A stretch of DNA of 64,000 nt from NCBI GenBank assembly GCA_948957135.1, contig CARDBT010000009.1, forward strand, positions 1 through 64,000. The letters are read 5' to 3'. The notes beneath the pieces are model-generated. The model was not told the DNA's origin. It worked only from the letters and a program-made list of their open reading frames with translations, and ran no database searches. Source of the stretch: COE1 sp910588595 (GTDB taxonomy: Bacteria; Bacillota; Clostridia; Lachnospirales; Lachnospiraceae). Shown piece by piece: positions 9,107-17,600 of the stretch; position 1 is the stretch's first letter; every line of letters begins with the position of its first letter. The translations under genes and the position numbers were made by a program.

Positions 9107-10126
9107 TCATATGTTCTCTAAAATCCGTATATCTACAGCTGTATAGTTGTATTCTTTCTCAGGAAGTTCACCGGAGGTGAGATACGCAAACAGCAGGTCA
9201 AGCGGTCTGCCGCCCTGAATCCGTGGCTGCTGGCAAATTACTGCGGACAGTACTCCCTGCTGTAAAAAGTGTTCTGTCGTGTCCGCTTTGTCAAAGGCGA
9301 TCACGCACAGTTTACCGGCAAGCCCGAGCGACGTGATCGCGCGGCATCCGCCGTACACACCGCCGGCAGCAAAAAAAAGCGCATTGATTTCAGGGTGCTC
9401 TTTCAAAAGGCGTGACGTCTGTTCATAGCTCTCGATCTCATCGTCCTGCGCCTCGACGATCGATACGATATGCATATGCCCTCCGGTAAGCCTGAGCGTT
9501 TCGGCGAATCCGGCAATGCGCTCTGTGTGGCAGAGGATCTCGGAGGAGCCGGTAATGATACCGATGTTGACGATGTCGTGTGTCATCCGTCTCATCAGAC
9601 CGGCTGCGGTGGCGCCGCTCTTTGTGTAGTTGCTTCCGACGTAGGCGAGCCGTCTGGAATTTTCAATGTCGGTATTTAACGTCACGACGGGAATCCCCTG
9701 TTCGTCAAGCTCATTAATGCGGATGCGGATGCGGTCGTCATTGTGTGGGGCGAGTGCAATGCCGTTCACTTCCTCACGAATCAGCTCATCGATCGCGTTT
9801 AATTGCGCGTCTACATTGATGGGGACCTGCTTTACGAGAACCGTGCAGTTATATCCAGCCAGGTCTTCCGCTTTCTCTCTGACCCCCTTTAAGACGTCTG
9901 CAAAAAAAGGATTGTCCGTGGAGAACAGGATCACACCAAGCTTCAATTTTCTTTTCTGGGCAGCGAGTACCAAACCTGCTTTGTTGGGCTTGTAGTCGAG
10001 GGCTTTTGCAATCTCATTGATCTTCTCCGCAGTGGCGGAATTGACAGAACCCCTGTTGTTGAGAACCCTGTCAACAGTTCCGCGGGATACGCCCGCCAGC
10101 GCAGCAATCTCTTTTATGGTTGCCAT
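9107..10126 (-). CDS. LacI-family transcriptional regulator
   Basis: A 339-residue regulator. The N-terminal helix-turn-helix reads IKEIAALAGVSRGTVDRVLN, followed by a hinge helix and a periplasmic-binding-protein-like sensor domain of the ribose/galactose-binding type. An open frame continues 20 codons further upstream, but the ATG at 10126 is chosen because AGGAGG sits seven bases before it and the DNA-binding domain begins right there. It is divergent from an L-fucose/L-arabinose isomerase-like gene and most likely controls that gene and itself through the CGTGCACG palindromes between them. The effector sugar cannot be read from sequence. Confidence 0.9.
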   Translation of the reverse strand: MATIKEIAALAGVSRGTVDRVLNNRGSVNSATAEKINEIAKALDYKPNKAGLVLAAQKRKLKLGVILFSTDNPFFADVLKGVREKAEDLAGYNCTVLVKQVPINVDAQLNAIDELIREEVNGIALAPHNDDRIRIRINELDEQGIPVVTLNTDIENSRRLAYVGSNYTKSGATAAGLMRRMTHDIVNIGIITGSSEILCHTERIAGFAETLRLTGGHMHIVSIVEAQDDEIESYEQTSRLLKEHPEINALFFAAGGVYGGCRAITSLGLAGKLCVIAFDKADTTEHFLQQGVLSAVICQQPRIQGGRPLDLLFAYLTSGELPEKEYNYTAVDIRILENI

Positions 10127-10199
10127 ATCATTCCTCCTGGGCAATTTCTTAATCATCAGTATAGAGTGATTCATCAGAAAAAGCAAGCGGAATGTTGCA

Positions 10200-10325
10200 C
10201 GTGCACGCTATGCATAAATCACAATACTTTTTATCTATTTTGACGAAAATCAGTTATTGTCAAATATCCACTTGATTTTTGAAGGGACACACACTATTAT
10301 GAAATTAGTTGCTGGTGCGTGCACG
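10200..10325. promoter_or_regulatory. Paired CGTGCACG palindromes, candidate LacI-type operators
   Basis: The perfect 8-bp palindrome CGTGCACG occurs at 10200-10207 and 10318-10325, 118 bases apart centre to centre, in the region between the divergent regulator and isomerase genes. The first also overlaps the 10-bp palindrome TGCACGTGCA. A central CG and paired sites fit LacI-family operators that act by looping. Binding is inferred. Confidence 0.45.
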
Positions 10326-10355
10326 GGCACATTGGGATATGGACATAACAGCTCT

Positions 10356-10428
10356 GTGAGAGGCACAACTGTGTGGCTGCGTAATGAATTACGGGACCCT
10401 GCAGTTTCGTGAGAGGCAAAGCTGTGTG
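10356..10428 (+). repeat. 20-bp direct repeat in isomerase leader
   Basis: GTGAGAGGCACAACTGTGTG (10356-10375) recurs at 10409-10428 with two changes (18 of 20 identical), 53 bases apart. It ends 12 bases before the GGAGG of the isomerase gene. It may be a small duplication or a regulator-binding repeat. Confidence 0.6.
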
Positions 10429-10453
10429 AATGTTGATTAAGGAGGATTTCAAA

Positions 10454-11938
10454 ATGAACAATTTACCACAGGTAAAAGTAGGTATTGTGGCTGTAAGCCG
10501 TGACTGTTTTCCGGAGAGCTTGTCAGTAAACAGAAGAAAGGCTTTGGTCAAAGCATATGCTGATAAGTATGGTATGGACGGCATCTATGAATGTCCGGTA
10601 TGTATCGTGGAGAGCGAGATTCATATGGTGCAGGCACTCGAGGATATCAAGAAAGCAGGCTGCAACGCGCTCTGCGTGTATCTTGGAAACTTTGGTCCTG
10701 AGATTTCAGAGACACTTTTAGCAAAGCATTTTGATGGTCCTGCTATGTTTATCGCAGCGGCGGAAGAGACACAGAATGATCTTGTCGGTGGTCGCGGGGA
10801 TGCGTACTGCGGCATGTTGAATGCAAGCTATAATCTGAAGCTTCGCAATATCAAGGCATACATTCCTGAATATCCGGTGGGAACAGCGGAGGAATGTGCG
10901 GATATGATCAATGAGTTCATGCCGATCGCAAGAGCGATTGTAGGGCTTTCTGATCTGAAGATCATTTCCTTTGGTCCTAGACCGCTCAACTTCCTTGCTT
11001 GCAATGCACCGATCAAACAGCTTTACAACATCGGTGTTGAGATCGAGGAGAACTCAGAGCTTGATCTGTTTGAGGCGTTTAAGAAACATGAAGGGGACGA
11101 GAGGATCCCTGCGAAAGTGAAGGAGATGGAGGCAGAGCTCGGAGAGGGCAATATGAAGCCGGAAGTGCTGCCGAAGCTTGCACAGTATGAGCTGACATTG
11201 CTTGACTGGGTTGAGGCGCACAGAGGTTATCGTAAGTATGTAGCCATTGCTGGAAAGTGCTGGCCTGCTTTCCAGACACAGTTTGGGTTTGTACCATGCT
11301 ATGTAAACAGCCGTCTGACAGGTATGGGTATTCCTGTATCCTGCGAGGTTGACATTTATGGCTGCCTGAGTGAGTTTATCGGTACATGTGTGAGCCAGGA
11401 TGCAGTTACGCTGCTTGATATCAACAATACAGTGCCGGCTGATATGTATAACGAGTCGATCAAAGATCAGTTCAGCTATACACACAATGATACGTTCATG
11501 GGCTTCCACTGCGGAAATACCAATACCAAGAAGCTCAGTTTCTGCAGCATGAAGTACCAGATGATCATGGCAAGAACACTTCCTGAGGAGGTTACACAGG
11601 GTACACTCGAGGGAGATATCGTTCCTGGAGATATCACATTCTATCGCTTACAGTCAACGGCAGACTGCAAGCTCCGCGCATACATTGCACAGGGTGAGGT
11701 TCTTCCGGTAGCGACAAAGTCCTTTGGAAGCATCGGTGTGTTCGCGATCCCAGAGATGCAGCGTTTTTATCGTCATGTGCTGATCGAGAAGAACTATCCG
11801 CACCATGGAGCAGTTGCTTTCGGGCACTTCGGAAAGGCATTGTATGAGGTATTTAAGTACATAGGAGTACCTGTGGAAGATTTGAACTACAATCAGCCGA
11901 AGTCCCTGCCTTATCCTACGGAAAATCCGTTTGCATAA
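10454..11938 (+). CDS. L-fucose/L-arabinose isomerase family protein
   Basis: A 494-residue protein with the fold class of L-fucose and L-arabinose isomerases. The N-terminal Rossmann-like part (VKVGIVAVSRDCFPES) has a typical sequence of alternating strands and helices, and the C-terminal part has TFMGFHCGN and YPHHGAVAFGHFG, where conserved Glu/His metal ligands would lie. Enzymes of the family interconvert aldoses and ketoses with a divalent metal; many paralogues act on other sugars or have unknown substrates. The start at 10454 is chosen over an in-frame ATG 24 bases upstream because GGAGG (10441-10445) is well placed. It stands alone under a divergent LacI regulator, with no kinase, aldolase or transporter of a sugar pathway next to it, so the substrate is open. 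A terminator follows at 12039. Confidence 0.82.
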   Translation: MNNLPQVKVGIVAVSRDCFPESLSVNRRKALVKAYADKYGMDGIYECPVCIVESEIHMVQALEDIKKAGCNALCVYLGNFGPEISETLLAKHFDGPAMFIAAAEETQNDLVGGRGDAYCGMLNASYNLKLRNIKAYIPEYPVGTAEECADMINEFMPIARAIVGLSDLKIISFGPRPLNFLACNAPIKQLYNIGVEIEENSELDLFEAFKKHEGDERIPAKVKEMEAELGEGNMKPEVLPKLAQYELTLLDWVEAHRGYRKYVAIAGKCWPAFQTQFGFVPCYVNSRLTGMGIPVSCEVDIYGCLSEFIGTCVSQDAVTLLDINNTVPADMYNESIKDQFSYTHNDTFMGFHCGNTNTKKLSFCSMKYQMIMARTLPEEVTQGTLEGDIVPGDITFYRLQSTADCKLRAYIAQGEVLPVATKSFGSIGVFAIPEMQRFYRHVLIEKNYPHHGAVAFGHFGKALYEVFKYIGVPVEDLNYNQPKSLPYPTENPFA

Positions 11939-12038
11939 GCAGGATGAGAGGATTTTGAACCATACAGCAGTGTCGTGCAGACAAAGTACAATTTGGATGC
12001 CATATAGTTCAAAGGTCAAATAACGAGATTGTTTTAAA

Positions 12039-12078
12039 AGGGCGGAAGACGTGCAGGATTCCGCCCTATATTATTTTT
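12039..12078 (+). terminator. Intrinsic terminator after isomerase gene
   Basis: AGGGCGGAA (12039-12047) pairs with TTCCGCCCT (12059-12067), an 11-base loop, then ATATTATTTTT. Confidence 0.85.
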
Positions 12079-12139
12079 CAAACACGCTGTTTTCTGGGTG
12101 CATCGACCGGCGCAAAGTATCACGATCTGCAGATCAAGC

Positions 12140-13426
12140 TTAACGAGCGTAAGGATGTACAATGATCAGTCCTAACAGGGCAGTCAAAAGCTCTGTGATC
12201 GGATATGCAAGCCATACGCCTGTCATACCCCATAGGGATGACAATAGAAATGTCAAGGGTATGATCAGGATCAAACCTCTTAAAAGAGACAGGATGTGGG
12301 ATGGCAGTGCATTTTCTATGGAGGTGAGCAGTGTTGCCAGGATGATATTGTATCCGGCAAATGCAGACGACAGGAAATACAGTCTCAGTCCAGGCACTGC
12401 GATCTCGTATAGCTCCATATTTTTTTCACTGTTGAAAACGGCGGTGATCTGCCGTGAATAAATAAAAATGAGTAAGTAAACCACACAAGATACAGCAAGT
12501 ACCGTTGCGATAGCGTGTTTTGATACTGTGCGGACCTGGCGGCTGTCGCCCTTTCCATAGAAACTGCTGACGAGAGGTTGGACGCCCTGTGCGATTCCTG
12601 TGTAAAGTGCGACAGTGACAAGGGAGATATTGGCGATCACGCCGTATGCGGCAATCCCGGTGCTGCCTTTTAGATCCAATATGATAGCATTGAAAGTGAT
12701 CATTACAATGCCCGACGATAGCTGTGCGATCAGGGAGGGAAAACCTAATGACAGAGTCTGCATTGCGACGCAGGCTCTTATTTTTGTTCTTGTCACATGA
12801 AATGTATTTCTTTTTCCGAGCCAGTGGGGCAGCATCATGAGCATACTGATCACAGGGGATAGGCCTGTGGCAAAGACAGCGCCAAAAATCCCCATGCGCA
12901 GCGGAAAGATAAAGATATAATCTAAAATAATGTTTGAAAAACTACCTATGAGCATTGCCATCATGGAAAGCTGTGGACTCTCATCATTTCGCACGAAACA
13001 CAGAAATATGTCATTTAAGATAAATGCGGGCGAAAAGATGAGCAGCCATTTCAGATAGGTGTCTGTCATTTCCAATATATTGTCATCACCGCCAAGAATT
13101 TGTGCAAGGTGTCTTGAAAAGAACAGGCCAAACAGGACAAAAACTGTCGAGAACAATACCGCAAGACACAGAGTGTTTGTATAAAGTTGGTTTACTTGCT
13201 CTTTTTGTTTCTGGCTCCTGTATATGGAAAACTTGGTTGCTCCGCCTATGCCCAGCATTAGCCCTGTACCATGAATGAAATTGTAGACAGGAATTGCCAG
13301 ATTGAGGGCGGCAAGACCGTTTGTTCCCAGACCTTTTGAGACAAAAAAAGTATCTGCGAGAATATAGCAGGAAACGCCCAAAGAACCAAGGACACTCAAA
13401 GTGGTGCAGCGAATATACTCATGCAT
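12140..13426 (-). CDS. MATE family multidrug/toxin exporter
   Basis: A 428-residue polytopic membrane protein with roughly twelve hydrophobic segments. It matches the MATE family: the opening half has ADTFFVSKGLGTNGLAALNL, and the second half repeats the fold with IAQGVQPLVSSFYGKGD. MATE proteins expel cationic drugs, dyes or metabolites using Na+ or H+ gradients. It is slightly short at the N-terminus compared with usual ~440-460 residue members: the first helix begins almost at the Met, but AAAGGAGAG is well placed before that ATG. The gene sits behind a terminator-like hairpin in its own leader (13446-13504), so its expression is probably controlled by attenuation. It diverges from the dus gene. 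The substrate is unknown. Confidence 0.9.
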   Translation of the reverse strand: MHEYIRCTTLSVLGSLGVSCYILADTFFVSKGLGTNGLAALNLAIPVYNFIHGTGLMLGIGGATKFSIYRSQKQKEQVNQLYTNTLCLAVLFSTVFVLFGLFFSRHLAQILGGDDNILEMTDTYLKWLLIFSPAFILNDIFLCFVRNDESPQLSMMAMLIGSFSNIILDYIFIFPLRMGIFGAVFATGLSPVISMLMMLPHWLGKRNTFHVTRTKIRACVAMQTLSLGFPSLIAQLSSGIVMITFNAIILDLKGSTGIAAYGVIANISLVTVALYTGIAQGVQPLVSSFYGKGDSRQVRTVSKHAIATVLAVSCVVYLLIFIYSRQITAVFNSEKNMELYEIAVPGLRLYFLSSAFAGYNIILATLLTSIENALPSHILSLLRGLILIIPLTFLLSSLWGMTGVWLAYPITELLTALLGLIIVHPYAR

Positions 13427-13445
13427 AAGAACTCTCCTTTATATC

Positions 13446-13504
13446 AAAAAAACAGCGTCAAAGTCTTCCATCTTCAAAGGCCTAATGATGGAAAACCTGA
13501 CGCT
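13446..13504 (-). terminator. Attenuator-type terminator in the MATE leader
   Basis: Read on the minus strand, AGCGTCA and TTTCCAT-type arms pair with ATGGAA and TGACGCT (plus-strand arms 13454-13460 and 13466-13471 with 13488-13493 and 13498-13504). A run of seven T follows, and only a few bases later the AAAGGAGAG of the MATE gene. A terminator inside a 5' leader is the hallmark of attenuation or a riboswitch expression platform. Confidence 0.7.
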
Positions 13505-13509
13505 TGCAT

Positions 13510-13527
13510 CCCTACCCGGCGGCAGGG
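13510..13527 (-). ncRNA. Upstream stem-loop of the MATE leader, possible sensor part
   Basis: On the minus strand CCCTGCC and GGGTAGGG form a 7-bp stem (one G-U) with a GCCG tetraloop, six bases before the attenuator stem. It may be part of a ligand-binding leader RNA. I could not match it to a riboswitch class I know, so the call is only that of a structured leader. Confidence 0.35.
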
Positions 13528-13584
13528 AAGTGTCGATTCGTATTTCTATATATGATATCACACAAAAACAAAGAAAACAATAGT

Positions 13585-13613
13585 TTTACAAGAAAGCGCT
13601 TAGTATGTATAAT
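13585..13613 (+). promoter_or_regulatory. Sigma-70/SigA-type promoter for dus gene
   Basis: TTTACA (13585-13590), a 17-base spacer, then a perfect TATAAT (13608-13613). Transcription would begin near 13620, some 35 bases before the dus ATG. Confidence 0.7.
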
Positions 13614-13654
13614 ATATGTATGTTTTGTGCGAGAAATTGAGGAGGAGAAATCAT

Positions 13655-14626
13655 ATGCAGTCAATCAAAGTAAGCGGCATCAGACCTATCCGCGCCGGCG
13701 GTCTGCTCCTGCCGTCAAATGTGCTGATGGCGCCGCTTGCGGGGTACACCTGTTACCCGTTTCGGATGCTGGCGTATGAACTTGGGGCAGGGCTGTGCTT
13801 TACGGAGATGTGCAGTGCAAACGCGTTGAAATATGAGGACAGGGCGACAAATCGTCTGCTGCTGACGACAGCGGACGAGCCCGTCAGGGCAGTTCAGCTT
13901 CTTGGAGGCAATCCGGCGGTGATGGAGCGTATGGCAAAGAGTGCGGTTCTGAAGGATTTCGATATCATTGATATCAATATGGGCTGTCCGGTACCCAATG
14001 TGTTCAAGAGTGGTGAGGGAAGTGCGCTGATGCAGGATCCAAAGAGGGCGGCGGCGATCATACGCGGCTGCAAGCGGAGCGGGAAGGTAGTGACCGTGAA
14101 GTGCCGTGTTGGCATCCGGGAGGATGAACTATTTGCCGCCGAGTTTGCGCGAATGTGCGAGGATTCCGGAGCGGACATGATCACGATTCATGGCAGGAGC
14201 CGGAGCATGATGTACGACGGAAAACCGCATATGGAGGAGATCAGGCATGCAAAAGCAGCTGTATCGATTCCCGTCATTGCAAACGGCGGCATTTTCTCCG
14301 TGGAGGACGCCGTAAACATGATGGAAAATACAGGGGCGGACGGAATTATGATCGCGCGGTACGGATTGGAAAATCCTTTTATATTCAGCGAACTGACGGG
14401 TAAAAGCTGCAAAAAGACAGCGCTTACCCTCTTGATGGAGCAGATGGAACTGACAGCACGGCACTATGAGGAAACATATACTTTGAGTTATATGAAAAAG
14501 ATTGCTTCCTATATGATGAAAAGAAGAAAAGGGACAAAGCAGTACAAGCAAAGGCTGTTTGCGAGCGGAAGCCTGGGGGAGCTGCGGGAAGTGATCGCGC
14601 TGATTTTTGCAGATAACAGAGTGTGA
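13655..14626 (+). CDS. tRNA-dihydrouridine synthase
   Basis: A 323-residue FMN enzyme that reduces uridine to dihydrouridine in the tRNA D-loop. Motifs are typical: LMAPLAGYTCYPFRMLA at the start of the barrel, DIINDMGC-like segment here as IDINMGCPVPNV with the catalytic cysteine, MITIHGRSRSMMYDGKPHME for flavin/tRNA contact, and ANGGI plus GADGIMIARY for phosphate binding of FMN. An in-frame start 39 bases upstream is possible, but GGAGG (13641-13645) places the ATG at 13655. It has its own strong promoter and ends 10 bases before the next gene's GTG, so the large LRR protein is probably co-transcribed. Whether it is the DusB or another subtype cannot be settled by eye. Confidence 0.9.
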   Translation: MQSIKVSGIRPIRAGGLLLPSNVLMAPLAGYTCYPFRMLAYELGAGLCFTEMCSANALKYEDRATNRLLLTTADEPVRAVQLLGGNPAVMERMAKSAVLKDFDIIDINMGCPVPNVFKSGEGSALMQDPKRAAAIIRGCKRSGKVVTVKCRVGIREDELFAAEFARMCEDSGADMITIHGRSRSMMYDGKPHMEEIRHAKAAVSIPVIANGGIFSVEDAVNMMENTGADGIMIARYGLENPFIFSELTGKSCKKTALTLLMEQMELTARHYEETYTLSYMKKIASYMMKRRKGTKQYKQRLFASGSLGELREVIALIFADNRV

Positions 14627-14636
14627 GGATGAGAAA

Positions 14637-17600
14637 GTGGAATATTATCAGATTGAAAATGGAGTATTGAACCGCTATACAGGGCGGGAGGACGTGATAC
14701 AGGTTCCGGAGGGGATCCACACGATTGGAGAAGGAGCGTTCAAGGGCTGTGTTTCCCTGATAAAAGTGGTGCTGCCACAGGGACTTTGCTGCATTATGGG
14801 AGATGCGTTCAAGGGATGCCGGAAATTGGAGGAAGTCGTGATCCCGGACGGGGTATCGTACATAGGGCGTTATGCATTCCACCGATGTCACGCGCTGAGG
14901 CAGGTGATCCTGCCGCTTTCCGTGTGGGAGTTGGGGGAATGCGCTTTTTTGTATTGTGACAGTATGAGGGAGGCACAGCTGCCGGGTGTGAGGAAGATGG
15001 GCATGGAGGCGCTTGCAAATGGAATATCACTTGAAAAGCTGGTAATCTCTCAGGAGCTGGATGCGAATTGCATCTGCGATGTCTTTACAGGCTGCGGGCG
15101 CGTGAGGGAAATTTCATGCGTCACATCTGATGAAGCAAAGTCCGGCGCGGCGGTTGAGACCTTTCGTATCCCCAATGTAGTGGAGGTAGTTGCGGGTGCG
15201 TTCAAAGTGCCCGCTTTGGTTGAACTGGTCGTGCGGGATATCCTTGAGCGCATGATGGAGCTGGAGGGTAGAACGCTGGTCCGCTTTCGCGTGAATATCA
15301 AGCATATTGAGGTGCCGGAAGGGATTGAGGTTCTGGCAAAGAGCAGCTTTTATGATATGCGGGGCATCGTGGATATCAGGCTTCCAAAATCGCTGAAACG
15401 CATTGAAAGCCGTGCTTTTCGAAACTGTATCGGTCTGGAGCAGGTGATATTTGGCGGACAAAATGTTCAGATCGACGAGGATGCTTTTCGAAACTGTACT
15501 TCCCTGAAGCAGGTTCGGACCTGTGATGGGGCGGAGTACACATTTCAAGGATTGAATGACATATATAGGACAGATTCAGGGCAGTTTGATGTGCAAAAAG
15601 AGTCCTCTGCCGCAGGACAGGAATGCGAACTGCTGACAGCGTCAGTGGTTCCGGAAGTGGTTCGCGTCATACACGGACAGGTGCTGGGAAATTTCAGGGT
15701 TAGTGGAACGATGCTGCTGCGATATCTGGGTGCGGAGTCCAGAGTGGTCGTACCGGAAGGCATAACGCGAATTGCGGAGGAAGCGTTTGCAAATATTGAG
15801 ACCATCAACAAGGTGATCTTACCAGAAAGCCTGGAGGAGATCGGTGCAGGGGCGTTTCGAGGGTGTCTGCTGATGCAGACGATAACACTGCCTAAGGGGA
15901 TTCGCAGGATTGGTGCGGGGGCGTTTGAGGACTGTGTGAAGCTGCTGCGGATTGAGATTCCGGCGCAAGTGGAGTCTTTGGGGAAGCGGGTGTTTTGTCG
16001 CTGCCGGGCGCTGCAGGAGGTACATCTGCCAGAAGGGCTGTACAAAATTGGTGAGAGTGCTTTTTATGGCTGTTCTGGCTTGAAAAAGATACAGTTTCCA
16101 AAGAATCTTACATTTATAGGAAAGATGGCATTTTACAGGAGCGGTCTGCGGGAAGTGCGGATTTTGCCGGGAACAGAATATGTGGAAAGTCTTGCATTTG
16201 CCAGGAGCAGCCTGCAAAAAGCATGGATTTCAGGAGGACGTGAGACTGGGAAACATTACGGCGCGGACGTGTTTGGGGGATGTGCCAGGTTGAGAACACT
16301 GGTGTTCGAGGAGGGCGTGCGCCATATTCCTGACAAGGCCGCCTATGGATGTGCGGCGCTGGATCGCGTTGTGCTGCCCGAAACACTCGAATCTGTGGGA
16401 AGACATTCACTGGAAGGCAGTGCCTTTTTGAAACGGTGGAAAGAGCAGATGACAGGCGGAGACAGTGCCTTTTTGGAGCAGGGTAAAGGGCAGGTGGCAC
16501 ATGAGGGCAGCATGTTGTTTGAAGGCAAAAAAGTACAGGGATCCATACTTTGGGACGGTCAGCATCTCGCAGGCGAAGTGTGGATTCAGGAGAGTGTGCG
16601 GATCATTGCAGGCGGTGCTTTTTATGACAATATAAAAGTGACGCAGATTCATTTGCCGATCCAGGTGCAGTCAGTCGGGGCAGCGGCATTCAAAGGCTGC
16701 AAGGCGCTTCGACAGGTGTGGATGCCGCCGAACATCACGTGCCTGGAAGCGGAGGTGTTTTCGGGATGTACGGCGTTGGAGGAGATCCTGCTGACACAGG
16801 GAATAGGGAGTGACAGGGAGAGACTTGCAGGAAAAGATGCGGTTCCGAGGTGGCGTTCTATCGGTGAGCGCGCGTTTTACCGCTGTGGGAAGCTGCGCGA
16901 GATCTGTCTGGAACAGGTGGAGGAACTTGGAAGAGAAGCACTGTCCGGTTGTACGGCGCTTGTTCCTTGCGCGGTGCATCCGGCACTGCGGGCTGGAGAG
17001 CACGCTTTTGCGGACACCTTGCTGGGTGAGCGGTTGGAGAATGGGCTTCATACAGTGGGAAATCTGGTCATTTCCGGGGATCTTTGTGCAGGAGCAGTGA
17101 TTCTGCCCGAGAATATACAGGGGATTGCGCCGTATGCGTTTGCGGGGAACCGTGTCGTCAGCAAGGTTGTCTTTCGGGAGAATATATGCTGGATCGGGGA
17201 GGGCGCTTTCTTTGGGTGCAGCAGCCTTGAATGTATCGAGCTGCCTGGTCAACAGTGTGAAGAACAAGAGTTTGGAAAGCGTAAAGTGTCCTTATACGGG
17301 CGGCGGTATACAGGGAGAGGGCTGGTCGGAATAGATGCCAGTGCATTTGAAAAGTGTATTGCGCTTAAGGAAGTCATCTGCCTGGCACAGCAGGTGGGAG
17401 AATCCGCTTTTGCAGGATGCATTTCGATGACAAGGGCGGACCTTTCTCGGGCAAAGATCCTTGAAAAGCGCTTGTTTGCAGGCTGTGTGCGTCTGGAAAA
17501 ATGTCTGTGCGAAAATGCAGAAGAGGTGAGGGGATTTTGTTTCAGCGGATGTAAATGTCTGCAAAACGTTGATCTTGCGCGCATGGATCAGATCGGCGAG

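Noticed and set aside
10127..10186. Upstream start of the first LacI regulator at 10186
   Set aside because: The AGGAGG and the start of the DNA-binding domain both point to the ATG at 10126.
13446..13527. Assigning the MATE leader to a known riboswitch class
   Set aside because: I could not match the conserved core of any class I know by eye, so only a structured leader with attenuator is claimed.
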